Source: Selenomonas sp. (GTDB lineage Bacteria; Bacillota; Negativicutes; Selenomonadales; Selenomonadaceae). Taken from it: a stretch of DNA of 64,000 bases. The DNA lies in the NCBI GenBank assembly GCA_022482925.1, contig JAKVOG010000004.1, positions 124,001 to 188,000 on the forward strand, read 5' to 3'. This document shows positions 1 through 10,209 of this stretch, in pieces (within the stretch, counting starts at the first letter, position 1; each line of letters begins with the position of its first letter). The notes under the pieces were generated by a model, which was not told the origin of the DNA, did no database searches, and saw only the letters and a list, made by a program, of their open reading frames with translations. The translations under genes were made by a program, and so were the position numbers.

Positions 1-359
1 CAGTCGTAGGACAGGCCCATCTGGCTCTGCTGCTGCTTCATGTGCTCGATATTGCTGAACGTCCAGTCAGACGGCTTGACGCCATGCTTGATGGCCGCAT
101 TCTCGGCCGGCATACCAAAGGAATCGAATCCCATCGGATGAAGGACATTATAACCTTCCATCGTCTTGTAACGGGCCAGGACATCACCAATGGAATAATT
201 GCGCACATGTCCCATATGAAGATTGCCCGACGGATACGGGAACATCTCCAGCGCATAATACTTCGGGCGGTTCGGATCCATCTCCGTCTTGTAGACATGA
301 TCCTGTTCCCATTTAGCCTGCCATTTTTTCTCAATTTCCTGCGGCGAATACTTCTCCAA
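1..359 (-). CDS. leuS: Leucyl-tRNA synthetase, N-terminal part (runs off window)
   Basis: Charges tRNA-Leu with leucine in the cytoplasm. Only the first ~119 residues are present; the gene continues past the left edge. The class I HIGH-type motif is visible as [12 protein letters not shown] about 50 residues in, followed by a segment ending in [13 protein letters not shown], both typical of bacterial LeuS. The best start is a TTG (357-359), because GGAGGAG lies about 8 bases upstream and no ATG is in frame at the right place. The ~140 bp upstream contain a GC-rich hairpin but no recognisable T-box core. The family assignment is secure; the TTG start is inferred from the ribosome binding site. 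Confidence 0.93.
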   Translation of the reverse strand, partial: MEKYSPQEIEKKWQAKWEQDHVYKTEMDPNRPKYYALEMFPYPSGNLHMGHVRNYSIGDVLARYKTMEGYNVLHPMGFDSFGMPAENAAIKHGVKPSDWTFSNIEHMKQQQSQMGLSYD

Positions 360-383
360 GATGATCTCCTCCTATGATATGCG

Positions 384-414
384 AAATCCCGCCTGCAAAA
401 TGCAGACGGGATTT
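384..414 (-). other. GC-rich hairpin between the yitT-like gene and leuS
   Basis: An almost perfect inverted repeat (AAATCCCGCCTGC ... GCAGACGGGATTT) lies 25 bases in front of the leuS start. On the leuS strand it is followed by a purine-rich stretch and the ribosome binding site rather than a U-run. It is therefore either a weak terminator for the upstream gene or a leader hairpin of leuS. Function is not established. Confidence 0.5.
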
Positions 415-500
415 GAACTTCGCGTTTTACAGCTAACGTTTATTATACCGTAAGACCGGTTGTATCGTCAACCAGCATTTCAGGCAGATGCATCATTCTG

Positions 501-1432
501 TTACCCCTGTCCATCCATCAAAGCCTTCTGTGTCTCCTTGGCTTCCTTCCATTTCCGGCGTGCATCCTGATAGGTCTCACATTCCAGCGTAAAGCCCTTT
601 CCCCTGATACCTCGGAGGTATCCGATACGATCATGAAAGCCTGACGGTCATAATGATCCACGATCGTCTTGACCCGGCTGACCTGGGTCAGACGCACCAC
701 GATAAACAGGATATCCTTATGCTCCTGGGCAAAACCGCCTTTGCCCTCGAGATAGGTTACCCCACGATGGACATTCTCCATGATATCCTGACAGATCTGC
801 TCTGCGGCCGGCGATACGATAAAAATCGATTTTTCCCGGTTCAGACCGGCAGCCACACGATTCGTAAGCTCTGCCGTCACGTAGATTGACACCAGCGTGA
901 ACAGAGCCTCATCAACACTGAACATCCAGGCTGAAGCCATCACGATCACAAAGTTCATGATAAAGATGACCGTCCCCATATCCAGCGAATAGTATTTCTT
1001 GACTACCGCTCCAACTACATCCAGACCACCGGTATTGGCATTTGCCCGAAAGATGATGCCAAAACCAATACCAGCCATGACACCACCGAAGATTGCACTG
1101 AGCATCCCATCATTGGTGACATTCCAGTCCACCATGAAATGCGTCGCATCGAGGATGATCGACAGCACCACGGTCCCAACGATGGTATCCCATGCATACA
1201 GCTTGCCGAATACCTTGTAGGCCAGATAGATGATTGGCAGATTGTACACGAGGTTCTGGGCGCCGACCGGCAGTCCGGTCAGATAGTAGCAGATCAGCGC
1301 GATACCACTGATACCACCGGTCAACAGATGCGCCGGGATAATGAACAGATTAAACCCAAGACAGGTAACCAGGCACCCTACCGTAATCTGAAGGTAGCGG
1401 GCCATATGTTTCTTCATTTCACTATGCGTCAT
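501..1432 (-). CDS. YitT-family membrane protein (DUF161 + DUF2179), one frameshift near the 3' end
   Basis: Predicted integral membrane protein of the YitT family, function unknown. The N-terminal half has several hydrophobic segments, with a GGISGIALICYYLTGLP motif typical of the family. The C-terminal ~80 residues form the soluble DUF2179 domain (IVSPAAEQI, GVTYLEGKGGF). The open frame ends at 518, but near 603 a base appears to be missing in a G-run. The next frame continues with KGFTLECETYQDARRKWKEA and stops at 501, which restores the expected family C-terminus. The gene is followed by nothing but the leuS leader. Family assignment is confident; no substrate is claimed. Confidence 0.85.
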
Positions 1433-1444
1433 GTCTTTTTCCTA

Positions 1445-2254
1445 TCATACAATCTCAAAGAAGTCCTGCGAATCCTCATCTGCCAGTACTTCCACGCTCC
1501 CTTTGGCCTCAGCGAGTTCCTGGATCAGCCGTGCCTTGAGCACTGCAACCACCGGGAACTCGGTCCCGAAATGCCCGGCATCGATGACATGCATGCCAAG
1601 TTCAACCGCCTGCTGGGCTTCATGATATTTCACATCCCCGGTCACATAGGCATCCGCGCCCATGAAGGCCGCCTTCTGGATGAACTCCGCGCCGCTGCCG
1701 CTGCAGAGCGCGACCTTGCGCACCGGCCGCTCACCAGCGTCCACCAAACGAACATGCTCCGTCGGCAATGCTTCACGTACCTGCCGGGCGAAGTCGTGAA
1801 TTGTCATGGGTGCCGGCAGGCGTCCCATGCGTCCCATGCTCTCCACCGTTCCATCCGCAGACTGGCTGACAATCACAAAGGTCGACAATTTCGACAGACC
1901 GATCGCCTCAGCCAGTACATCATTGACTCCGCCAACGGCAATATCCAGATTCGTATGGGCCGCCGCGACCGCGATATCATGCTTCAAAAGCTGCTGCAGG
2001 CGATGCCCCAATGGCAGATCGGTACGGATCTTCTTCATGCCCTTGAAAATCAGCGGGTGATGAGCCACGATCATATCGGCCCCGGACCTGATGGCCTGTT
2101 CCACCACCTGATCACTGACATCCAGGCAGACCAGTATCTTTCGTATATCCTGATTCAGGGCTCCGACCAACAGTCCCGGATTGTCCCAATCCTCAGCCAG
2201 ACGCTTCGGCGCAATGCGCTCCAGTGCATCCATAACGACCTGACAACTTACCAT
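1445..2254 (-). CDS. Nif3-like dinuclear metal centre protein
   Basis: Nif3/YqfO family, a widely conserved protein that binds two metal ions and is often labelled GTP cyclohydrolase I type 2-like; its true role is unsettled. Length (269 residues) fits the short form without the inserted PII-like domain. Metal-ligand motifs are visible: VAHHPLIF around residue 65 and AAHTNLD around residue 100, with a DAGHFGTE motif near the C-terminus. The start overlaps the end of trmK (ATGGTAA), so the two are translationally coupled. Pairing of nif3 with trmK is common in Firmicutes. Confidence 0.9.
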   Translation of the reverse strand: MVSCQVVMDALERIAPKRLAEDWDNPGLLVGALNQDIRKILVCLDVSDQVVEQAIRSGADMIVAHHPLIFKGMKKIRTDLPLGHRLQQLLKHDIAVAAAHTNLDIAVGGVNDVLAEAIGLSKLSTFVIVSQSADGTVESMGRMGRLPAPMTIHDFARQVREALPTEHVRLVDAGERPVRKVALCSGSGAEFIQKAAFMGADAYVTGDVKYHEAQQAVELGMHVIDAGHFGTEFPVVAVLKARLIQELAEAKGSVEVLADEDSQDFFEIV

Positions 2255-2937
2255 TTCAGCCGTTCCTCCAATTCCATGACCTGTTTCTTCACCTGCTGAT
2301 ACTTCCGGCTTTTCTGTGCCCGTGTGCTCTTATCCATCCCGCTCAGAACCCGACGCAGCTGGAACAGCAATGCCTCGATATGATGACGCAGCAATGGTGG
2401 TTTCTTCTCCCAGAGCACCGGGCCGATCAGTAGATCCAGTGCCGCCGGCATCTTCTTGCGTCCCTGCTTCGCCTGAATGATTTCATAGATACGCCCGTCC
2501 GCAACCGCCAGGGATTCATCGGCGACATGCCAGCCATGACTATACAGCCAATGGCGCAGTTCCTGCGCCCCATTCATCGGTTGCAGGACCAGCGTTCCCA
2601 GTTTTTTCGTCACAGCCGGCGCATCTTCCAGGATCCTGATCATGAGCACACCGCCCATACCAGCAATGCAGGCGGTATCTACTTCACCGGGCTCGAGTAC
2701 CTGCAGGCCATCGCCCAACCGCACGGAAATCTCCTCGTCTGATACGGCATTCTCGCGTACCGTGCGCTTCGCAGCTTCATACGGCCCCTGATTCTTATCA
2801 CTGGCCACCACAAAGGAAGCCCGGCCTTCGCGCAGCAGACTGATAGCCAGATAGCCATGATCTGTACCGATATCTGCGGCTCTGCAGTGTTCAGGCACCA
2901 GTTCTGCCAGTGCCTGAAGCCTGTCATCTATTTGCAT
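2248..2937 (-). CDS. trmK: tRNA (adenine(22)-N1)-methyltransferase
   Basis: SAM-dependent methyltransferase that makes m1A22 in tRNA. The SAM-binding motif I is read as DIGTDHGYLAISLL near residue 20, followed by the family signature IAGMGG near residue 92 and a C-terminal coiled region typical of TrmK. Length 229 residues is normal. It sits directly downstream of rpoD and tRNA-Asn, as in many Firmicutes (rpoD-trmK-nif3 order). A hairpin at 2962-2988 separates it from the tRNA gene. Confidence 0.9.
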   Translation of the reverse strand: MQIDDRLQALAELVPEHCRAADIGTDHGYLAISLLREGRASFVVASDKNQGPYEAAKRTVRENAVSDEEISVRLGDGLQVLEPGEVDTACIAGMGGVLMIRILEDAPAVTKKLGTLVLQPMNGAQELRHWLYSHGWHVADESLAVADGRIYEIIQAKQGRKKMPAALDLLIGPVLWEKKPPLLRHHIEALLFQLRRVLSGMDKSTRAQKSRKYQQVKKQVMELEERLKW

Positions 2938-2960
2938 GAGGATTGCCCCCTTACATAATA

Positions 2961-2988
2961 AAAGGGTGTAACTATACGTTACACCCTT
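2961..2988 (-). terminator. Intrinsic terminator downstream of tRNA-Asn
   Basis: On the minus strand AAGGGTGTAAC and GTTACACCCTT form an 11-bp stem around a 5-base loop and run into a TTTTATT tail. It lies just after the tRNA-Asn 3' end and before trmK. Confidence 0.75.
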
Positions 2989-2998
2989 GTGCGTTCAT

Positions 2999-3074
2999 TG
3001 GCTCCTCGAGCAGGATTCGAACCTGCGACAGCCTGATTAACAGTCAGGTGCTCTACCGGCTGAGCTATCGAGGA
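2999..3074 (-). tRNA. tRNA-Asn (anticodon GTT), CCA encoded
   Basis: A 76-nt cloverleaf read on the minus strand: acceptor TCCTCGA pairs with TCGAGGA, the anticodon arm is CTGAC-TGTTAAT-CAG-like with GTT at the anticodon, and the T-arm carries GGTTCGAATCC. The 3' CCA is encoded (2999-3001). It lies between rpoD and trmK and may be co-transcribed with rpoD. Confidence 0.97.
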
Positions 3075-3128
3075 ATATTCTTATGATGTTCTCGCATCAA
3101 CAGAAACTATTATAACTGACAGCCCCGT

Positions 3129-4279
3129 TTATGTCAAGATTTTTAATCCAGGAAAGTCTTTGAGCTTCCGGCTGCGGCTCGGATGACGCAGTTTCCGGAG
3201 GGCCTTGGCCTCAATCTGACGAATACGTTCACGCGTAACGCCAAAGCTCTGACCAACCTCTTCGAGCGTGCGGGCCCGGCCATCATCAAGACCGAAGCGC
3301 AGACGCAGGACCTTTTCCTCACGCGGCGTAAGTGTATCCAGCACTTCTTCCAGCTGTTCCTTGAGCAGCATGAACGAAGCAGCATCAGGCTGGTGCCGGC
3401 GCATCCTGATCCTCGATGAAATCGCCCAGATGGGAATCTTCTTCTTCACCGATTGGCGTTTCCAAAGAAACCGGCTCCTGCGCAATCTTCATGATTTCAC
3501 GCACACGCTCTACCGTAATATCCATTTCCTTGGCGATTTCCTCAGGAATCGGCTCACGTCCGAGCTGCTGAAGCAGCTGACGGGATACACGGATCAGCTT
3601 GTTGATGGTCTCTACCATATGTACCGGAATACGAATCGTGCGTGCCTGATCGGCAATTGCACGCGTAATGGCCTGACGAATCCACCAGGTCGCATAGGTA
3701 CTGAATTTATAGCCCTTTGGTGTAATCGAATTTCTCAACAGCCTTGATCAAACCCAGATTGCCTTCCTGGATCAGGTCAAGGAACAGCATGCCACGGCCA
3801 ACATAACGCTTGGCAATGCTGACAACCAGACGCAGATTGGCTTCCGCCAGACGCTTCTGAGCCTCTTCGTCACCAGCCTGCATGCGCTTGGCCAGCGCCA
3901 CTTCTTCCTCTGCCGTAAGCAGAGGTACACGGCCTATCTCCTTGAGATACATACGGACCGGATCATCAATGCTGACCCCTTCCGGTACAGACAGATCGAT
4001 TTCAACCTCTTCACTGTCCTTATCCTCTACCTCATCTTCCTGGTCGTCACTGGTATTCGAATCATCTACTATCTCAATGCCCTTCTTGCTGAAGGTATCA
4101 TACATTTTGTCGATTTCATCTGGAGAAAGATCTTCCCGCTGCAGAGCTTCAACCAATTCTCCATATGTCAGAGTCCCGCCATTCTTCTTACCTTTCGACA
4201 GAAGGTTATCCAGGATCTCTGAGCTGTGGTTCTTACTGCCAGCCTCAGCCTGAGCCGTTTTTTTCTTAGCTTCAGCCAT
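3129..4279 (-). CDS. rpoD: Primary RNA polymerase sigma factor (RpoD/SigA), two apparent frameshifts
   Basis: Housekeeping sigma-70 factor, about 380 residues once two single-base errors are bridged. The first part has an acidic N-terminal region and then region 1.2/2 ([46 protein letters not shown]). After a surplus G near 3720 the reading continues with [21 protein letters not shown] and region 3. After a second slip near 3393 it continues with region 4 ([37 protein letters not shown]). All functional regions are intact, so an essential gene broken twice is best explained by sequence errors. It forms an operon with dnaG, the classic dnaG-rpoD arrangement. Confidence 0.95.
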
Positions 4280-4329
4280 TCAGCATTCTCCTTTCCATGT
4301 CTATCGAACTCCATCCATTTCTATTCAAG

Positions 4330-6117
4330 TTATAACGCATCCATTTCATCTTTGATATTCTTTACCTCATTCAATTCTTGGATATACGCTGTATTCCCTG
4401 CCTTCAGATATTCTTCAGCCTTACGGGAATGCTCCACAAACAACGTATTAAGGTAAGCCTTCTTAAGCACCTTCAGGGAATCATTATAGGCCTCCGCTTC
4501 CTCGCGACCACCTAAATCCTCAACCAATGCCCGTGAGAGTTCTGCCGCCGCGTCTTCACTGAGTTTTTCCGCGACCGTAACATCATCACAGACTTTTCCC
4601 TGACTTGCAAGATCCTGCAGGAACAACAGGATCTCACACTGAACCGGATCACTAATGCCAGTCAGTGGAAGTATTGACTGGACATGCTGCAGAATGCCAT
4701 TATCCTGCCAGGCCATGCGGATCACCACACGCCCTGCACACCGAAGCGCATTATCCTGCTGCCTGACGACCGGCCGGATTGGTGCCCGGGCCGTCCCCTC
4801 TTCGGGGAGTGGTGTCCGGGCGTAACGGCTGAATTCGTCGCGCACGATACCCTCGTCCAGCAGCAATGTCTGGGCGAGCTTCTTGCAGTATTCACTGCGC
4901 ACCGCAACCTCACGAACTCCCGCCAGAACCGGCAGCATCTCATGCAGTGCCTTCACTTTTCCTTCCAGCGTATCGTAATTCACATGTTTCAACACATATT
5001 GCAGGCGATACTCCACCAGCGGCAATGCCTGTTTGACAAGCTGCTGAAAAGCCTCAGCTCCATGCTTGCGGATATATTCATCCGGGTCCTTGCCATCAGG
5101 AACAACGATGACCTTTACAATGGCCCCTGTATCCCTCACGATAGACAAAGCCCGGATGGTTGCTTTCTGACCAGCCTCATCGCTGTCATAACAGAAGTAA
5201 ATATCTGACGCGTAACGCAGCAGCTTCTGACAATGATCAACCGTGAATGCCGTCCCCAGCGATGCGACTACATTTTTGACGCCAGCGCCAAAAACGGATA
5301 TCGCATCCATATAACCTTCTACTACAATAGCATACCCTGCCTGTTGAATCGCCCGGTGAGAACGGTCCAGACCGAACAGGATCTTTCGCTTATTAAACAA
5401 GATCGTTTCTGGTGTATTGAGATATTTCGGTGTGCTGTCATCCAGCACACGACCGCCAAAGCCAACCACCCGCCCGCGCTCATCGGAAATAGGGATGATC
5501 ACGCGGTTGCGGAAACGGTCATAAAGCCCGCTGCCGCTGCTTCGCTCAGCCGCCAGTCCGGTTGCCAATAAAAATTCCTGCTTTACTCCACGCTTCTGAA
5601 ACGCCGTGGACAACTTATCCCAGGCATCCGGTGCATAACCAAGCTTGAACTCATCAATCGTCTCTGGTGAGATATCCCGATGGGTAAAGTACTCCTTACC
5701 CACCGCTCCATATCCCGTCATGGTCAGGCAGTTGTGGAAAAAATCCCTGGCCATCTCATTCACCTTGCGAAGATCCGCAATCTCCCGATCCCGGGCGACC
5801 TCCTGCGGAGTCCGCTGACGTTCCGGCAAGGCTATCCCCAGTTTTTCTGCCTGAAGCTTAATCGCTTCAAAATAGGTGACATTCTCAATCAAAGATATAA
5901 ATTTGAAAACATTTCCACCCGCATGGCAGCCAAAGCAATAAAAGAAGCCCTTATCTGGAACGACCGAAAAGGATGGGGTCTGCTCACTATGAAAAGGACA
6001 GCAGCCCCAATAACGATTTCCCTTGCGTTTCAGAGGCACATAGCTCTGCACGACCTGAACAATGTCTGACTGTGAGCGCACCTGCTCCACAAACTCATCC
6101 ATCTTCTCGCTGCGCAT
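4330..6117 (-). CDS. dnaG: DNA primase
   Basis: Synthesises RNA primers at the replication fork. The 595 residues show the N-terminal CHC2 zinc-binding module (CCPFHSEQTPSF, followed by FYCFGCHAGG at ~55-65), the catalytic core, a Toprim segment (VVEGYMDAISVFGAG around 265, with the YDSDEAGQKA motif after it) and a C-terminal helicase-binding domain. Length matches bacterial DnaG. It lies 50 bp upstream of rpoD on the same strand and is probably co-transcribed with it. The 200 bp upstream (6118-6321) is AT-rich and holds no gene. Confidence 0.96.
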   Translation of the reverse strand: MRSEKMDEFVEQVRSQSDIVQVVQSYVPLKRKGNRYWGCCPFHSEQTPSFSVVPDKGFFYCFGCHAGGNVFKFISLIENVTYFEAIKLQAEKLGIALPERQRTPQEVARDREIADLRKVNEMARDFFHNCLTMTGYGAVGKEYFTHRDISPETIDEFKLGYAPDAWDKLSTAFQKRGVKQEFLLATGLAAERSSGSGLYDRFRNRVIIPISDERGRVVGFGGRVLDDSTPKYLNTPETILFNKRKILFGLDRSHRAIQQAGYAIVVEGYMDAISVFGAGVKNVVASLGTAFTVDHCQKLLRYASDIYFCYDSDEAGQKATIRALSIVRDTGAIVKVIVVPDGKDPDEYIRKHGAEAFQQLVKQALPLVEYRLQYVLKHVNYDTLEGKVKALHEMLPVLAGVREVAVRSEYCKKLAQTLLLDEGIVRDEFSRYARTPLPEEGTARAPIRPVVRQQDNALRCAGRVVIRMAWQDNGILQHVQSILPLTGISDPVQCEILLFLQDLASQGKVCDDVTVAEKLSEDAAAELSRALVEDLGGREEAEAYNDSLKVLKKAYLNTLFVEHSRKAEEYLKAGNTAYIQELNEVKNIKDEMDAL

Positions 6118-6321
6118 AACTATTCCCCTTACGATATAACCAAAATAAGATACTTATTAATAAGACACCTGTATTTTATTCGCGTTAAAACGTCATAATC
6201 CTGCTTATCATAAAAATTTTTTCATGATTTCACAAATCTTTTTCAATACAGACCTTCTCAAGTTATACTATTCCACTCAAATTGTCAATATCCTTTTTGT
6301 CATAACAAATTATTTTTCAGC

Positions 6322-7320
6322 TCAATGCACCATCAAACCGACCGGTGGCATAAAGATCTCATGGAATAGCTGAACCGCATAACTGTCCGTCAGACCAGAT
6401 ACATAGTCTGCGACAATTTTCTGCCGTCCCCAGCGTTCTTCCCGCTGAATGAATTCTGGTGGCAGCTGGTGAAAATCGGCCATGAACCAGCGATAAAGTT
6501 CCCGCAGGACAAATGCTGCCTGTCGTCGTTCCCGTGCCAGTGCTTCCGAATGATAGATGTGTTCAAACATAAAGCTGCGAAATGCATCCATCGCTGTCTG
6601 CACAGGTTCAGATAAACCGATCGTATCTTTATCCATCGAATTCATGATCATATCTGAGACCATGCTCGTGATCATATGCGAAGTATCCTCGCCCAAGCAG
6701 GCATAGATCACCTGGGGCAGATCGCCCGGATGCAATAATCCCGACCGCAGACTGTCATCATAATCATGGCACAGGTAGGCAATGCGATCTGCCGTACGCA
6801 CAATACAGCCCTCCAGTGTCTTAGGCATATTGGGCCCGGTATGATTAACAATGCCATCCTTGACCTCATAGGTAAGATTCAGCCCCTGACCACCCCGTTC
6901 CAGAAATTCCACCACCCGCAGACTTTGCTCATTATGACGAAAATGCCCCGTCAGCTCATCCATGACCGCCTCACCCGCATGGCCGAACGGCGTATGTCCC
7001 ACATCATGGCCCAGCGCAATTGCCTCTGTCAGATCTTCATTGAGTTGAAGGCCTCTGGCTATGGTACGAGAAATCTGGGATACTTCCAGGCTGTGCGTCA
7101 TGCGCGTACGATAATGATCGCCTGATACAATATAGACCTGCGTCTTGTGCTTCAAACGCCTGAATGACTTCGAATGAAGAATCCGATCGCGATCCCGCTG
7201 GAACTTCGTCCGGAACGGGCATTCCTCCATCGGATATTTTCTCTGTGCTTCCCTGCTTTTTGCCGCCCATGGCGAAAGGATATGATATTCCTGTTCTTCG
7301 CTGCGTTCCCTGACGTTCAT
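6322..7320 (-). CDS. dgt: Deoxyguanosinetriphosphate triphosphohydrolase-like protein (HD domain)
   Basis: HD-domain dNTPase that hydrolyses dGTP or other dNTPs to nucleoside and triphosphate. The HD metal-binding motifs are clear: RMTHSLEVSQI near residue 75 and ALGHDVGHTPFGHAGE near 105-120, with FRHNEQSLRVVE after them. Length 332 residues fits the short Firmicutes form. It is frequently found next to dnaG-rpoD in this phylum, as here. Exact substrate preference cannot be told from sequence. Confidence 0.9.
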   Translation of the reverse strand: MNVRERSEEQEYHILSPWAAKSREAQRKYPMEECPFRTKFQRDRDRILHSKSFRRLKHKTQVYIVSGDHYRTRMTHSLEVSQISRTIARGLQLNEDLTEAIALGHDVGHTPFGHAGEAVMDELTGHFRHNEQSLRVVEFLERGGQGLNLTYEVKDGIVNHTGPNMPKTLEGCIVRTADRIAYLCHDYDDSLRSGLLHPGDLPQVIYACLGEDTSHMITSMVSDMIMNSMDKDTIGLSEPVQTAMDAFRSFMFEHIYHSEALARERRQAAFVLRELYRWFMADFHQLPPEFIQREERWGRQKIVADYVSGLTDSYAVQLFHEIFMPPVGLMVH

Positions 7321-7417
7321 ATTCCAGCCTCCTTCAAATAGATATCTTTATATAATACGATATTCTAAGCAAAAAGTCCTGCTCATATGACATATTTTAA
7401 GCAATATTTTATCTTTT

Positions 7418-7446
7418 TTGCAAAAAAAGCTGCTTTGCGGTAAAAT
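7418..7446 (+). promoter_or_regulatory. Sigma-70-type promoter for the LptA-like gene
   Basis: TTGCAA at 7418-7423 and TAAAAT at 7441-7446 are separated by 17 bp, about 50 bp upstream of the start codon at 7498. Confidence 0.55.
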
Positions 7447-7497
7447 TATAGATAAGATTTATATGTTGCCAGACTACGACAAGAAGGAGGGAATTCT

Positions 7498-8040
7498 ATG
7501 CAAATAAAGCGAATTCCTCTGTTCATTGCATCCAGCTTCGCCCTCGGCCTGCTATGGTTTCAGCCAGCAGGCATGGCGGCTCCGCCTGTCACACTGCCAA
7601 ACAGTTCTATGATCACTAGCCGTGAACAGCCCGTCGTCTCAGCCGATAAGACCACCTATAATGAATCGACCGGCCGCTATACGCTTCAGGGCAATGTCCG
7701 CATCACCATAGGTGGACGAACATTCACCACGGATGAGGCCAAGATCAGCAGCCAGACCCTGCAGATCTGGACCGACGGACACACCGAATTGCATGAAGGC
7801 GAGCTGTGTTTCACTGGCGATGCCATATATGCAGAACTGGCCGGCAATACCGCCTGGTTCTTCGGTATCCGCTGCGGTCTCAAGCGCCCCGGACTCGTAA
7901 TCCATGCTGATAACATGAATTACAACTGGGAAACCCACATCGTTACTTTCGATGGACATGTTTACTGTACCCAGCACGGCTATAACACAACCGCCAGCCA
8001 TTTGGAATTCGATCTGGAAAAGAATGCCATCGTCGGCTGA
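7498..8040 (+). CDS. OstA/LptA-like periplasmic protein
   Basis: Secreted protein of 180 residues with a signal peptide (MQIKRIPLFIASSFALG, cleavage likely after GMAA). The mature part has repeating short beta-strand units (YTLQGNVRITIGGRTFTTDEA, VTFDGHVYCTQHGY, NTTASHLEFDLEKNAIVG) that resemble the LptA/OstA jellyroll. Family members bridge lipopolysaccharide transport across the periplasm, which fits a diderm Negativicutes cell. It stands alone between divergent dgt and convergent glyS, so a partner operon is not visible. A strong ribosome binding site (AAGGAGG) precedes the ATG. Assignment to the OstA fold is good; a direct LPS-transport role is inferred. Confidence 0.72.
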   Translation: MQIKRIPLFIASSFALGLLWFQPAGMAAPPVTLPNSSMITSREQPVVSADKTTYNESTGRYTLQGNVRITIGGRTFTTDEAKISSQTLQIWTDGHTELHEGELCFTGDAIYAELAGNTAWFFGIRCGLKRPGLVIHADNMNYNWETHIVTFDGHVYCTQHGYNTTASHLEFDLEKNAIVG

Positions 8041-8052
8041 TCATACAAACAG

Positions 8053-8101
8053 AAAAACCCCGAAGGGAATTACCATGCATTGTAATTCCTTTTGGGGTTT
8101 C
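8053..8101. terminator. Bidirectional intrinsic terminator between the LptA-like gene and glyS
   Basis: A long inverted repeat (AAACCCCGAAGGGAATTAC and GTAATTCCTTTTGGGGTTT) with an 8-base loop sits between two convergent genes. A-rich and T-rich flanks make it usable from both sides. Confidence 0.85.
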
Positions 8102-8157
8102 TTCTATTGAAGCATCAGGCCGGCGCCGGACAAACCATTACCGTCAATGATGCATAC

Positions 8158-10209
8158 TTACAGGACGATCTTACTGAAATCTGCCACCCGGTTGACCAGT
8201 ACATCAATCGATTTGAGCAGGCCCAGACGATTATCCTTGATCTTCTCATCCTTATCCATGACCATGACGCCATCAAAGAACGCATCGATCGGCTGGGACA
8301 GTTCGGTCAGAGCATCGATTGCTCCGGTATAATCCTGTCCCTTGACCAGACTTTCCACTGCACTGGCCGTGGAAGTATAAGCCTGATAGAGGCTCTTTTC
8401 CTCCGCCGCCTGCAACAGGGAAGCCGTGATCTGACTGCTGGCTGACTTCTCGGCCAGGTTAGCCGCACGGACAAAAGCCTGAATATTGGCTGCTGCCGTA
8501 TCAGCCGATACGAACTTCGCCACTGCATCAGCACGCAGGCTGACCGCATAGAGATCATCCACATCGGTGAGTACCGCATCCACTACATCATAGCGAACGG
8601 ATTCCAGGACATTCTTCAGACGCAGGCGCATGAAATCTGCCACATCTGCCTGCATCTTCGTACGGGCTTTCTCATCGGTGATGCCATAGAGGTCCATTGC
8701 CCTGGCAACGACCATGGACAGGCTCAGCGCGTATTTGGCCTCGATCATCATGTTGACCAGTCCCAGTGCCTGACGGCGCAGCGCAAACGGATCCTGTGAA
8801 CCCGTCGGGATCTTACCGCGGCTGAACGTACCGACGATCGTGTCAATCTTATCGGCGATGCTGACGATGCGGCCAGCCTCAGACTGCGGCTGGCTGTCAC
8901 CAGCAAAGCGCGGCATATAGTGCTCGTCGATCGCTACCGCGACGTTCGGGCATTCGCCATCCAGCTTCGCATACTCACGGCCCATGATTCCCTGAAGTTC
9001 CGTGAACTCCGTGACCATGCCCGTAACCAGGTCAGCCTTGCAGAGCAGTGCGGCCCGTTTGGCATGCTTATGTGCCTTCTCATCGGCGCCAAGCGCATCG
9101 GCGATGAAATCAGCCAGTTTGGCCAGACGTTCCGATTTCTCATACATCGTCCCCAGTCCCTGCTGGAATACGACGGTCTTGAGTTTCTCACGATGCTCTT
9201 CCAGGCTCTTCTTGCGATCTTCGTCGAAGAAGAACTGGGCGTCAGCCAGGCGGGCACGCAGTACGCGCTCATTGCCATGCTGAACCGTCTCCAGATGCTC
9301 ACTGCCGCCATTGCGGACCGTGATGAAGAGCGGCATCAGGCTGCCATCAGCGGCCTTGACCGGGAAATAGCGCTGATGATCGCGCATCGGCGTGATGACT
9401 GCCTCCGGCGGCAGTTCCAGATATTTCTCCTCGAATTTGCCGCACAGTGCCGTCGGATACTCGACGAGGTACAGGACTTCTTCCAGCAGGTCTTCCGTGA
9501 TCTCAGCCCGGCCGCCATTCTCTTTGGCGACTGCCTCGATCTGCTCGCGGATCATAGCCTTGCGCTTATCCTGATCGACGATGATGAAGTTCTGCTCACA
9601 AGCCTGCTCATAGCTGTCTGCATCGGCTATCTCGAAATCGCCCTGCGACAGGAAGCGGTGTCCACGGGACACACGGCCGGATTTGACCTCAGCCACCTCA
9701 AATGGAATCACATCGCTGCCATAGAGGGCAACGATCCAGCGCAGCGGACGAATGAACTTGAAGTCAAGATCTGCCCAGCGCATATTATTCGGGAAACTCA
9801 GACCGCAGATAAGATCCGAGAGGATTGTCTGCAGCAGCTCAGCCGTTGCCTTGCCTTCCTCATGGACCATCGCATAGACATAGTCATCTTTCACAACCAG
9901 GTCTTTGGCATCCACTTTCTGTCCACGGGCAAATCCCTGGGCAGCCTTCGTCGGATTGCCATCAGCGTCAAAAGCGATCTGTATGGACGGACCGCGGTTC
10001 TCGCTGGATACATCGTCCTGCTTATCGGCCAGACCGCTGACCAGCAAAGCCGTGCGGCGCGGCGTACCGATCGTACGGATATTCCCGCAGGCAATGCGGT
10101 TTTCCTTGAATGCCTTGCCGGCATTCTCTTTCAGCTGGGCAAGGATGCCCGGCATGACATGGGCCGGAACTTCTTCCGTGCCGATTTCCAGTAATAAATC
10201 CTTACTCAT
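8158..10209 (-). CDS. glyS: Glycyl-tRNA synthetase beta subunit
   Basis: Beta subunit of the alpha2-beta2 glycyl-tRNA synthetase, carrying tRNA recognition and anticodon-binding parts. 683 residues is the expected length. It starts with the family's [21 protein letters not shown] and contains an HD-like core ([34 protein letters not shown]) and a C-terminal DALR-type anticodon domain. Its start overlaps the glyQ stop by 4 bp, so glyQ and glyS are translationally coupled. Expression is expected to be controlled by the glycine T-box upstream of glyQ. Confidence 0.96.
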   Translation of the reverse strand: MSKDLLLEIGTEEVPAHVMPGILAQLKENAGKAFKENRIACGNIRTIGTPRRTALLVSGLADKQDDVSSENRGPSIQIAFDADGNPTKAAQGFARGQKVDAKDLVVKDDYVYAMVHEEGKATAELLQTILSDLICGLSFPNNMRWADLDFKFIRPLRWIVALYGSDVIPFEVAEVKSGRVSRGHRFLSQGDFEIADADSYEQACEQNFIIVDQDKRKAMIREQIEAVAKENGGRAEITEDLLEEVLYLVEYPTALCGKFEEKYLELPPEAVITPMRDHQRYFPVKAADGSLMPLFITVRNGGSEHLETVQHGNERVLRARLADAQFFFDEDRKKSLEEHREKLKTVVFQQGLGTMYEKSERLAKLADFIADALGADEKAHKHAKRAALLCKADLVTGMVTEFTELQGIMGREYAKLDGECPNVAVAIDEHYMPRFAGDSQPQSEAGRIVSIADKIDTIVGTFSRGKIPTGSQDPFALRRQALGLVNMMIEAKYALSLSMVVARAMDLYGITDEKARTKMQADVADFMRLRLKNVLESVRYDVVDAVLTDVDDLYAVSLRADAVAKFVSADTAAANIQAFVRAANLAEKSASSQITASLLQAAEEKSLYQAYTSTASAVESLVKGQDYTGAIDALTELSQPIDAFFDGVMVMDKDEKIKDNRLGLLKSIDVLVNRVADFSKIVL

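Noticed and set aside
360..500. T-box leader for leuS
   Set aside because: No GGTGG...CCGCGG-type core or terminator/antiterminator pair between the yitT-like gene and leuS; only a single hairpin.
1139..2299. Long plus-strand ORF opposite nif3/trmK (386 codons)
   Set aside because: Antisense shadow of clearly conserved minus-strand genes; no RBS or family features.
8920..10194. Long plus-strand ORF opposite glyS (424 codons)
   Set aside because: Antisense shadow of glyS.
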